50,653 bases of DNA from Ruminococcus sp. FC2018 (GTDB lineage Bacteria; Bacillota; Clostridia; Oscillospirales; Ruminococcaceae), in the NCBI RefSeq assembly GCF_000621805.1, contig NZ_JHXH01000016.1, positions 1 to 50,653 of the forward strand. Reading direction: 5' to 3'. The notes under the pieces were generated by a model. That model did no database searches, had not been told where the DNA came from, and was given only the letters and a program-made list of their open reading frames with translations. A program made the translations under genes and the position numbers. Positions 43,870 through 50,653 of the stretch are shown here, one piece after another (within the stretch, counting starts at the first letter, position 1; each line of letters starts with the position of its first letter).

Positions 43870-43907
43870 AAGCACTAAGAGTACGAAAAAATGTACGCTT
43901 AGTGCTT
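43870..43907. terminator. terminator of the ECF operon, GTAC-family hairpin
   Basis: AAGCACTAAGAGTAC and GTACGCTTAGTGCTT pair with one mismatch around an eight-base loop. It begins at the stop of the S-component gene on the minus strand. Confidence 0.8.
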
Positions 43908-44622
43908 ATTTTTCTGTATCGCTTTCACTTGCAAGGGGATTAGTCCCGATGCCGTATTTTACTCGAAGTCGTTTGAATATCCTGCCTAAGGGCTGCATAA
44001 ACAGAGCAAGGAAAATAACGTTTGAGACCGCATAGGTCACGGTGACCCAGGCGGCAGAGGAGATAAGAGCGAGATAACGGGAGAATATAATTTTGCCGTC
44101 CGTCCACAGGCAGGTATAAAGGTCCATGAGCAGGGAAAAGAAAACGCCTATCACCGCTCCGTATACAAGCAGCAGGATACGGTTTTTCACCAGCCATTTG
44201 CCAAGCATACCTGCAAAGTATCCTGTAAGCCCCCAGGCAAGCATCTGGAAGGGTGTCCAGCCTCCTTGTCCGAAATAGAAGTTAGAGACCAATGCTGTGA
44301 AGGCACCCACCATAAAGCCTGTTTCTCTGCCAAAATAGATGGCTGTAAGAATGATTATGGCGGAGCAGGGTTTAAGGGAGGGAAGAAAGGCAAAGACTAT
44401 CCTTCCAACCACAGAGAGGGCGCTCATCAGGGCGATGATAACCAGTTCGGCGGCGGGAGAGCTTTTCTTTTCATAGATATACAGGTAGGCAGCAATCATA
44501 AGGATCACCACGCTGATACATGAAAAGCTTACGGAGCGTTCCTTGAAAAATACCATTCCTGTCACGCACACAGCAGGGATACACAAGAGGAAAACGCAAA
44601 GGCTTATAACTCGTGCTTTCAT
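43906..44622 (-). CDS. ECF transporter S component (substrate-binding membrane subunit)
   Basis: A 238-residue membrane protein with about six to seven helices. The pattern ALMSALSVVGRIVFAFLPSL, GFMVGAFTALVSNFYFGQG and MLAWGLTGYFAGMLG is typical of ECF S components, which bind a vitamin or metal and toggle in the membrane on an EcfT/EcfA engine. An extra N-terminal pair of helices (about residues 5-50) precedes the core. Its ATG overlaps the EcfA stop in ATGA. The cargo is not certain from sequence. The DUF4430 lipoprotein in the same operon and the neighbouring cobalamin-dependent methionine synthase point to cobalamin or another corrinoid. Confidence 0.85.
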   Translation of the reverse strand: MKARVISLCVFLLCIPAVCVTGMVFFKERSVSFSCISVVILMIAAYLYIYEKKSSPAAELVIIALMSALSVVGRIVFAFLPSLKPCSAIIILTAIYFGRETGFMVGAFTALVSNFYFGQGGWTPFQMLAWGLTGYFAGMLGKWLVKNRILLLVYGAVIGVFFSLLMDLYTCLWTDGKIIFSRYLALISSAAWVTVTYAVSNVIFLALFMQPLGRIFKRLRVKYGIGTNPLASESDTEK

Positions 44623-46256
44623 CTGCGTTCACTCTCCTTGACCGCTTTTTCCAGGGCGGCTGTGGTGGTCACGCCGGGGAAGACGCTGCGGGCTATCCTG
44701 CTTGCATCGGTGGTATAAAAATTATTGTGGGAGAAAAATTCATTTGCCACAGTCTTGCTGTGTATTTTTCCGTCAAAAAACAATGCACAGGTATGGGCGT
44801 ACTCGGCGGCAAAGTCAAGGTCATGGGTGGCGATGATAACGGTTTTGCCTTGCTCACACAGGCGGGTAAGTGTGTTGCCCAGCAGAGCTTTGGCGGCAGG
44901 GTCAAGCCCTTTGCCCGGTTCGTCAAGAAAGAGTATTTCCGGCTTGGTGAGCAGCAGTTTGACCAGGGCGCATTTTTGTATTTCTCCCCCGCTCAGGTCA
45001 TAGGGGTTCATATCAAGCAGCGGCTCAATATCAAAGGTTCGGACAAGCTCATCAAGGGTATCCGTTTGTCCCATAAACTTACAGGTGTTTTCAAACTCCT
45101 GCCCTACGGTGGGGCTTACAAACAGCTCGCAGGGGTCCTGTGGCATATAGGCTACATTTTCACGGTAAAGGGTATTACCTTTATATGCTTTGATGTTTTT
45201 TCCGTTGATAGTAATCTTGCCCTGCCATGGTCTGAGTATTCCGCAGAAAAGCTTTAACATGGTGGTCTTTCCGCAGCCGTTGGAGCCTACGGCGGCAAAA
45301 AATTCTCCTTGTTTTACGCATACATCAAGGCAGTCCACAACGTCCTTGCCGTTTGGGGAATATCTGAAATAGAGGTCATTGGCTTTAAATGCCAAGGGCT
45401 TATTTTTATCCTGTTTGACAAGTGTGGGCTTGTCCGGCTTTTTGTCAAAGGTCTGCTCCAGAATATTCTTGGCATCTCTGACGTAAAGGGCGGTTTTGCC
45501 CAGGGGGAGCAGAGTTCTGGTACAGGGCGGGATATAGCCTTGAAGTGCAGGGTCATCGGCTGCTGCGGCGATAAAGCTTTGTTTATCGTAACACTTTGCT
45601 CTGCCGTTTTCAAGGAGAATTATCTTATCACAATAGGGGAATATTTCACGGGGACGGTGCTCGGCAATGACCAGGGTGATGCCAAGCTCGCTGTTGAGCC
45701 GCACAAGCAGAGAAAACAGCTTGCTTGTGCCGATGGGATCAAGCTGTGCGGCAGGTTCGTCAAGCAAGAGTATCTTTGGGGACTGCACCAGGGCGGAGCA
45801 GAGGCAGCACAGCTGTTTTTGTCCGCCGGAAAGGTTATGTATAGGACGGTCATAGATGTCCTCGATACCCAGATAGGTTGCCATTTCGCCAACTCTGCCC
45901 AGTATTTCACGGCTGTTGGTACCCAGGTTCTCCAGTCCGAAGGCAAGCTCGGAGCTGACCTTATGGGTGACAGTCTGGGTATGGGGATCCTGAGAAATAT
46001 AGGACAGGGTGCGGGTGCTTTCAAGCAGGGAAAGTTCATTTTGAGGTTTGCCGTTTATATTTATTTCGCCGCAAAGCTCTCCTGCGGGAGCGATCTCTTT
46101 TTTCAGTAGCTTCAAAAGGGTAGTTTTGCCGCTGCCTGTTTTGCCAACAACAAGCACCACCTGAGATGGCTGCACATCAAAGGTGACATCGTGCAGGGTA
46201 TGGTTACGGCTGCCGTTATATCTGAATTTCAGCTTGCTGCAGGACAGTATCTCCAT
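44619..46256 (-). CDS. ECF transporter fused ATPase (EcfA-EcfA')
   Basis: A 545-residue protein of two ABC ATPase domains in tandem. The first has Walker A GKTGSGKTT (about residue 38), signature LSGGQKQLCCL (about 143) and Walker B ILLLDEPAAQLDP. The second has Walker A GSNGCGKTT (about 325), signature LSGGEIQKCAL (about 422) and ILFLDEPGKGLDP. All catalytic motifs are complete in both halves. It powers the ECF transporter on the inner face of the membrane. I take ATG 46256 because AAGGAGA precedes it. It overlaps the end of EcfT by 28 bases and the S component by four, so the operon is translationally coupled. Confidence 0.93.
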   Translation of the reverse strand: MEILSCSKLKFRYNGSRNHTLHDVTFDVQPSQVVLVVGKTGSGKTTLLKLLKKEIAPAGELCGEININGKPQNELSLLESTRTLSYISQDPHTQTVTHKVSSELAFGLENLGTNSREILGRVGEMATYLGIEDIYDRPIHNLSGGQKQLCCLCSALVQSPKILLLDEPAAQLDPIGTSKLFSLLVRLNSELGITLVIAEHRPREIFPYCDKIILLENGRAKCYDKQSFIAAAADDPALQGYIPPCTRTLLPLGKTALYVRDAKNILEQTFDKKPDKPTLVKQDKNKPLAFKANDLYFRYSPNGKDVVDCLDVCVKQGEFFAAVGSNGCGKTTMLKLFCGILRPWQGKITINGKNIKAYKGNTLYRENVAYMPQDPCELFVSPTVGQEFENTCKFMGQTDTLDELVRTFDIEPLLDMNPYDLSGGEIQKCALVKLLLTKPEILFLDEPGKGLDPAAKALLGNTLTRLCEQGKTVIIATHDLDFAAEYAHTCALFFDGKIHSKTVANEFFSHNNFYTTDASRIARSVFPGVTTTAALEKAVKESERR

Positions 46257-47086
46257 AACAGTTTCTCCTTGATAATATAGTACATTGGTGACAGGCACAG
46301 CAGAAAATAGCTTCCCACGCCAAGGGCATCAAAGCCTTGGGTGGATAGACGGGGATAGTACCAGTAATCCAGCCGCCGGCTTCCGATCAGGACATAACAG
46401 GTGATGCACAGGGCAAGGGAAAAGGCAAGAGCTGCGGCATCCTTTTTGCGAAAATGTCTTCGCTGTGAATAGGTGCGGCTCTTTGATCCGTAGCCTCTGG
46501 CTTTCATGGAAAGGGATATATCAATGACCTGTTCAGCCTCATAGGCAAGGCAGGCAGTGAATATCATTGCTGTGCGTTTAAGGCTTTTCCGACGGGTGCC
46601 TCCGCCGGCATAAAAGGCATGGAGCAGCCGGGTATATTTACTGTGAAGCTTGGGGATAAAGCCAAGTATCATAGATATAACAAGAGCGGTCTTGGGCATA
46701 CGTTTGCCAAAAACCGCAAGTATTTCATCCTGTGTGATAAGGGCACTCCAGACGCCGAACCATATCAGCAGGCTTGCGATGGAGCATCCAAGGCTGAGCC
46801 CGTAAAGTAGTGCTTCAAGGGTATAGGGCTGTTTGCCCACATAAAACAGCTCGGTCATGCCTCGGTGGACAAAAAGGGGATTGGTGACAGCCATTACAGC
46901 CATTATCAGAGCGCAGACGGCAAGAAGCTTCAGCGACTCTTTCTTTTTAATGCTCACAAGCAGCACCACGCCTCCAGTCAGGGCGCAGACCTGCAGATAC
47001 GGATTTACCGTAAATACACAAATGCTCATGACGCATAGAAAATACGTCATGGGCACTGTGGGGTCAAATGTTTTCAGATAGCACAT
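46229..47086 (-). CDS. ECF transporter transmembrane subunit (EcfT)
   Basis: A 285-residue membrane protein with about six helices. The CbiQ/EcfT family signature is seen in the cytosolic coupling region (AFYAGGGTRRKSLKRTA, then ISLSMKARGYGSKSRT, where the ARG motif contacts the ATPases). EcfT links the S component to the ATPase. Its ATG shares one base with the TAA of the lipoprotein gene (TAATG), and its end overlaps the ATPase gene. The length is normal for the family. Confidence 0.9.
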   Translation of the reverse strand: MCYLKTFDPTVPMTYFLCVMSICVFTVNPYLQVCALTGGVVLLVSIKKKESLKLLAVCALIMAVMAVTNPLFVHRGMTELFYVGKQPYTLEALLYGLSLGCSIASLLIWFGVWSALITQDEILAVFGKRMPKTALVISMILGFIPKLHSKYTRLLHAFYAGGGTRRKSLKRTAMIFTACLAYEAEQVIDISLSMKARGYGSKSRTYSQRRHFRKKDAAALAFSLALCITCYVLIGSRRLDYWYYPRLSTQGFDALGVGSYFLLCLSPMYYIIKEKLLWRYCPAAS

Positions 47087-47715
47087 TATGCTGCCTTCTG
47101 GGTAGTGGTCTCTGTATCGGCAGGGTAAAGCTTATTATAGTCGCACACGTAGAAGAACTCCACTTTATCGCCGGCTTTGAGCTTGCAGGCATCTGCGCCG
47201 ACGTCGGGGATCGTGCCGTTTACCTTGAACATCCAGCCGGAGGTCTTTCCGCAGGAGCCTTCGCTGATGTGGTTGATACCGCTGACATATGTACCGTACT
47301 CTGTCTTTTTAGTCTCCACCTTGATGTTGTTATCCTCTGCTGCCTTGTTGAGCAGGTCAAGGGCGGTCATACCGTCGGTTATCTCATAGCTTTTGCCGTC
47401 AAGGACTTTTCCGCTCTTTGGAACGAACTCTTCGCTTTGCAGTCCCTTTTCAAGGGTATCGTAGTTTGCAAGTATATCGGCAACGTCGATAGTCATTACA
47501 GCTTGCTGTTTATTGTCCTGTGAGGAGGAGCTTTCTGCGGCTGAGGATGGATCGGCGGCAGATACTGCATCGGCGTTGGAGGACGACTCGCTTACAGAGC
47601 TTGCTCCTGCAGTGGATGAGCTTTTGCTGTCGGAAGAAGAGCTTGAATCTCCGCAGGAAACCAGGCAGGCAGTACAAAGGACTGCTGCGGCTAACATTGA
47701 TAATAATTTTTTCAT
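47086..47715 (-). CDS. DUF4430 lipoprotein, probable ligand-capturing component
   Basis: A 209-residue lipoprotein. The signal sequence ends in LVSC with the lipid-modified Cys21, followed by a Ser/Ala-rich spacer (about 22-70) and a DUF4430 domain (about 75-200: LEKGLQSEEFVPKSGKVLDG, ITDGMTALDLLNKAAED, GWMFKVNGTIPDVGADACKL, GDKVEFFYV). DUF4430 is related to the C-terminal beta domain of transcobalamin and intrinsic factor, which caps bound cobalamin. It stands first in the ECF operon, under its own promoter (47749-47776). I infer that it presents a cobalamin-like ligand to the transporter. Confidence 0.88.
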   Translation of the reverse strand: MKKLLSMLAAAVLCTACLVSCGDSSSSSDSKSSSTAGASSVSESSSNADAVSAADPSSAAESSSSQDNKQQAVMTIDVADILANYDTLEKGLQSEEFVPKSGKVLDGKSYEITDGMTALDLLNKAAEDNNIKVETKKTEYGTYVSGINHISEGSCGKTSGWMFKVNGTIPDVGADACKLKAGDKVEFFYVCDYNKLYPADTETTTQKAA

Positions 47716-47748
47716 TTCACATTTCTCCTTACTGTTAGTGATAACTAA

Positions 47749-47776
47749 ATTATATCACACTGAATTAATAAGTCAA
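47749..47776 (-). promoter_or_regulatory. promoter of the DUF4430/ECF operon
   Basis: On the minus strand TTGACT (47776-47771), 16 bases, TATAAT (47754-47749). The leader is only about 25-30 nt, too short for a cobalamin riboswitch, so any cobalamin control is not at this site. Confidence 0.75.
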
Positions 47777-47792
47777 TATATAAAGCGACAGA

Positions 47793-47819
47793 AAAACCGA
47801 CGGGATCCGTAGGTTTTTG
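47793..47819 (-). terminator. terminator of metH
   Basis: On the minus strand AAAAACC..ACGG and CCGT..GGTTTTT form a hairpin with a T run, 27 bases after the metH stop. It separates metH from the ECF operon. Confidence 0.8.
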
Positions 47820-47845
47820 GTCAAACTGACTACTCAGCAGCTTTA

Positions 47846-50209
47846 CTACTCGCCATAGACGGTCTTTGCGTAGTCAACGGTAGCTTTGGCGTCCTTGGCA
47901 TAGCAGTCTGCGCCTATCTTTTGGGCATAGTCCGCTGTAAGCACTGCGCCGCCTACCACGGTCTTACAGCCGGGGTACTGTTCGTTGAGCAGCTTTATAG
48001 TTTGTTCCATAGCACCAACGGTGGTGGTCATAAGGGCAGAAAGCCCCACCAGCTTGACCTGCTTTTCGATAGCAGTATCCACTATTTTCTGAGGGGGGAC
48101 GTCCTTTCCAAGGTCGATGACCTGGTAGCCGTAGTTTTCAAGGAGCAGGCGTACGATATTTTTTCCGATATCGTGGACGTCGCCCTGGACGGTGGCAATA
48201 ACTATTTTTCCCTTATCCGCTTTAACGCCCTTTGCAGCCATAGATTGCTTTATAACGCCGAAGGCACTTTGTGCAGCGGTGGCAGCTTGAATGAGCTGGG
48301 GGAGGAAGACCTTGCCTTTTTCGTAATCCTCTCCCACTTTATCAAGGGCGGGTATAAGCATATTGTCCACCACCTCAAGAGCAGGCAGGTCTTTGAGGGC
48401 ATCCTGTGTGAGCCGTGCGGCATCCTGTCGCAGACCACGGATAACTGCACTTTCAAGAGTGATATCAGCTGCGCTGTCACTGCCGGGTGAAGCGGATACA
48501 GGAGCACCTGCGCTATCCTGATATGCGGCGATAAAGCTCCGGCAGCCCGGGTCAAAGCCTGACAGCATTCTGAACGCACGCACCGTATCGGTCATGCCCT
48601 CTGCCATGGGATTGATTATTGGCAGGGTAAGTCCGTTTTGCAAAGCCATGCACAGGAAATTACGGTTGATAAGGGGGCGGTTAGGAAGTCCGAAGCTTAT
48701 GTTTGAAACGCCAAGGACGGTTTGAAGTCCAAGCTCTTCACGTACACGGCGTACTGCCTGAAGTGTTTGTCCCGGTCCTGTTTCCCCTGTGGAGGCAGTA
48801 AGAGTCAGACAGTCGATAAACACGTCCTTTTCAGGGATCCCAAGGGATACGGCTTTTTCAAGTATACGCTTTGCAATATCAAACCGCTGCTGTGCTGTTT
48901 CGGGGATACCGTTCTCGTCAAGAGTCAATCCTACCACAGCTGCACCGTAATGCTTTACAAGGGGCAGCACCGTTTCAAGGGACTGCTGTTTACCGTTGAC
49001 GGAATTTATTATAGGTTTACCCGGATACACACGCAGGGCAGCTTCAAGAGCCTGTGCAGAAGAGGAATCAAGCTGCAGGGGAAGGTCGGTGACTTCAAGG
49101 ATAGCGTTGACTGCCTGTGGCAGCACGGCTGCTTCGTCGATACCGGGAGTTCCCACGTTAACATCGAGAATATCAGCTCCCGAATCGGTCTGGGATATAG
49201 CTTCAGAGCGGATATAGTCAAAATCATTGTCAAGCAGGGCTTGCTTCATTCGCTTTTTGCCCGTGGGGTTGATACGCTCGCCGATGATCCGAGGCATATC
49301 AAGCAGCACAGTTTTTGTTCCTGAGCAGACTGCGGCCGGGCAGGCTTTTTCACGATCCCCTCGCCTTATGTTTTCAAGCTTTGCCCGCATTGCTCGGATA
49401 AAGTCGGGGGTCGTTCCGCAGCAACCGCCGAAGATCTGCACACCGCACTGTGCAAACCGGGGCATATACTCCGCAAAGTCGTCGGGGGTAAGGTGATACT
49501 CTCCGGTGACAGGATCGGGCAGACCTGCGTTTGGCTTTGCGATAAGGGGCAGGCTTGTCCACTTTGAAAGCTCTTTTATCATGGGCAGGATCTCCCCGGG
49601 ACCAAGGGAGCAGTTTATGCCTATGGCTGATGCGCCAAGTCCTTCAAGCGTAATAGCTGCGGCGGAGATCGGGCAGCCTGTAAAAGTACGTCCGTTTTCG
49701 GTGAAGGTCATGGTGACAAATACAGGCAGGTCGGTATTCTCCTTTGCGGCAAGAAGAGCTGCTTTTGTTTCAAGCAGATCGCTCATGGTTTCGATCACCA
49801 CAAGTTCCGCACCTGCTTTTGCACCTGCAAGACACATGGTTTTAAAGGAATCATACGCTTGCTCAAAGGTCATTTGTCCCGCAGGCGGCATAAGCTGCCC
49901 TGTGGGTCCGATGTCAAGCGCAACACATACGTCCTCACCTACCGCCTGCTTCGCAAGTGCAATGGCTGCAGTTATGCTCTCCGCCGGGTCAACACCCGTA
50001 CCCGCAAGCTTTATCGGGTTTGCTCCGAACGTGTTTGCGTAAACTATCTGTGAGCCTGCCTGGGCATATGCCTTGTGTACCGCCGCTACTCGCTCGGGCT
50101 CCGTAAGATTGAGCCGCTCAGGCAGTTCCCCCGGTCTGAGCCGCAGCATGGTCCCCATGCCGCCATCTAAATATGTGTATTCGTTTCTTAATAGCCTCTG
50201 TATCTCCAT
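47846..50209 (-). CDS. metH: cobalamin-dependent methionine synthase, short form without activation domain
   Basis: A 787-residue enzyme that transfers a methyl group from methyltetrahydrofolate to homocysteine via cobalamin. Domains in order: homocysteine S-methyltransferase (about 1-290) with zinc ligands in GINCSLGP (about 205) and GGCCGTTP (about 270); pterin-binding domain (about 310-570, IIGERINPTGKKRMKQAL); cobalamin cap (about 590-670); and B12-binding Rossmann domain with GDVHDIGKN, whose His near residue 679 is the axial ligand. The S-adenosylmethionine reactivation domain of long MetH is absent, as is usual in many Firmicutes, so a separate activase must serve. AGGAGG precedes the ATG at 50209. 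Confidence 0.95.
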   Translation of the reverse strand: MEIQRLLRNEYTYLDGGMGTMLRLRPGELPERLNLTEPERVAAVHKAYAQAGSQIVYANTFGANPIKLAGTGVDPAESITAAIALAKQAVGEDVCVALDIGPTGQLMPPAGQMTFEQAYDSFKTMCLAGAKAGAELVVIETMSDLLETKAALLAAKENTDLPVFVTMTFTENGRTFTGCPISAAAITLEGLGASAIGINCSLGPGEILPMIKELSKWTSLPLIAKPNAGLPDPVTGEYHLTPDDFAEYMPRFAQCGVQIFGGCCGTTPDFIRAMRAKLENIRRGDREKACPAAVCSGTKTVLLDMPRIIGERINPTGKKRMKQALLDNDFDYIRSEAISQTDSGADILDVNVGTPGIDEAAVLPQAVNAILEVTDLPLQLDSSSAQALEAALRVYPGKPIINSVNGKQQSLETVLPLVKHYGAAVVGLTLDENGIPETAQQRFDIAKRILEKAVSLGIPEKDVFIDCLTLTASTGETGPGQTLQAVRRVREELGLQTVLGVSNISFGLPNRPLINRNFLCMALQNGLTLPIINPMAEGMTDTVRAFRMLSGFDPGCRSFIAAYQDSAGAPVSASPGSDSAADITLESAVIRGLRQDAARLTQDALKDLPALEVVDNMLIPALDKVGEDYEKGKVFLPQLIQAATAAQSAFGVIKQSMAAKGVKADKGKIVIATVQGDVHDIGKNIVRLLLENYGYQVIDLGKDVPPQKIVDTAIEKQVKLVGLSALMTTTVGAMEQTIKLLNEQYPGCKTVVGGAVLTADYAQKIGADCYAKDAKATVDYAKTVYGE

Positions 50210-50232
50210 CTTTACCTCCTATGGTCTATCGT

Positions 50233-50598
50233 AAATCAGAATTTGTCGGGGTATGCGTGTCGAGCAGCTGGGGGAAACCCTTTTGGAGAAGGGTTCTCCC
50301 CCAGGCCCCCTTCCTAAACCTTTTAATGACTTTTCAGCAACGGGAGGCAAAGCTCCCGTCACTGAAAAGTGTTAGAGAGTTCAGAAAAAGAGTTTGAGAA
50401 AAAACGCTCCCAAGAGAATACCCACAGTTGCTTGACAGGTATACCTCAACAAATGCGGATTTACCGAGGTTTGCACAACACAGCTCTACTCTTGTACAGT
50501 TATCACAAAGTGAAAGCCCGGAGCGGCACGAAAGCCGTTGCCTGCTCAAACCGATATGCGACGGACAAGCGTGCCGCCGCGGCGGCAAATTCTGATTT
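50233..50598. mobile_element. MITE-like element with 14-bp terminal inverted repeats
   Basis: TAAATCAGAATTTG (50232-50245) and CAAATTCTGATTTA (50586-50599) are perfect inverted repeats, including a TA at each outer edge, as expected for a TA target duplication. Inside lie two long hairpins (50268-50304 and 50329-50370) and a perfect GC palindrome TGCCGCCGCGGCGGCA (about 50571-50586). No transposase is encoded. It lies 23 bases upstream of the metH start, so metH may be transcribed from within or through it. The region 50600-50653 shows nothing else. Confidence 0.75.
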
Positions 50599-50653
50599 AT
50601 GTTATGGTTTTCGCATTTTACAGGTTTTATTATAGGGACAATCGGAACAGGAT

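Noticed and set aside
50210-50653. Cobalamin or SAM riboswitch upstream of metH
   Set aside because: The hairpins found belong to a MITE-like element with terminal inverted repeats, and I see no conserved riboswitch core.

Overview
The window looks like the chromosome of a Ruminococcus-type, spore-forming anaerobic Firmicute (Oscillospiraceae). The evidence is an alpha/beta-type small acid-soluble spore protein, a CIRCE/HrcA heat-shock element, an oxygen-free-lifestyle hybrid-cluster protein, an ECF vitamin transporter, cytosolic BspA-like leucine-rich-repeat proteins and AGGAGG ribosome sites. This placement is inferred from gene content; no rRNA or tRNA is visible.

Region 1 (about 300-26,400, all + strand) is a type 1 BREX phage-defence operon in canonical order: brxA, brxB, brxC, pglX, pglZ, brxL. 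It has a consensus promoter at 311-339 and a very strong hairpin in the leader before brxA. pglX is split: the methyltransferase plus specificity half (5242-7806) and the C-terminal half (8241-9245) are separate genes, and a small membrane-protein gene sits exactly between them. The 3' part of the first half and the inserted gene form an AT-rich island in GC-richer DNA. The transcription unit continues past brxL without a visible terminator. It runs through a zinc-ribbon protein with tandem CbbX/SpoVK-like AAA+ domains (1-nt overlap with brxL), three signal-less LRR proteins (one with a BRCT-like segment and a long coiled coil), two copies of an identical 31-residue membrane microprotein, and a CASTOR/POLLUX-type ion channel. 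The first clear terminator is at 26,373. I propose this AAA+/LRR/channel/microprotein set as the candidate undescribed system: a sensor-effector module riding on BREX.

Region 2 (26,400-36,700) is mosaic accessory DNA. It holds a truncated rhuM, an AAA_14/DUF4143 ATPase, a small heat-shock protein under CIRCE, and two 64-residue paralogues. It also holds a nitrosative/oxidative stress locus (Crp/Fnr regulator divergent from an Fe-S protein, hcp and a NimA-like flavoprotein), where an 18-bp perfect palindrome is centred at -41.5 of the predicted hcp-operon start. Two copies of a 274-bp repeat end two unrelated minus-strand genes (a DnaQ-like exonuclease and a spore protein) with the same 32-codon tail. 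The codon differences between the tails are almost all synonymous. Several broken genes (EcsC-like, pilin-like, unknown remnants) lie here.

Region 3 (36,700-43,900) holds an exported S41-type peptidase with a C-terminal anchor, a 613-residue protein of unknown function, an HD-GYP c-di-GMP-type phosphodiesterase receptor, and an exported Ser/Thr-rich protein behind a structured leader.

Region 4 (43,900-50,650, minus strand) holds an ECF transporter operon (DUF4430 lipoprotein, EcfT, fused EcfA-EcfA', S component) next to a short-form cobalamin-dependent methionine synthase. Cobalamin (or a related corrinoid) is the likely cargo. A 366-bp MITE-like element with 14-bp inverted ends lies immediately upstream of metH.
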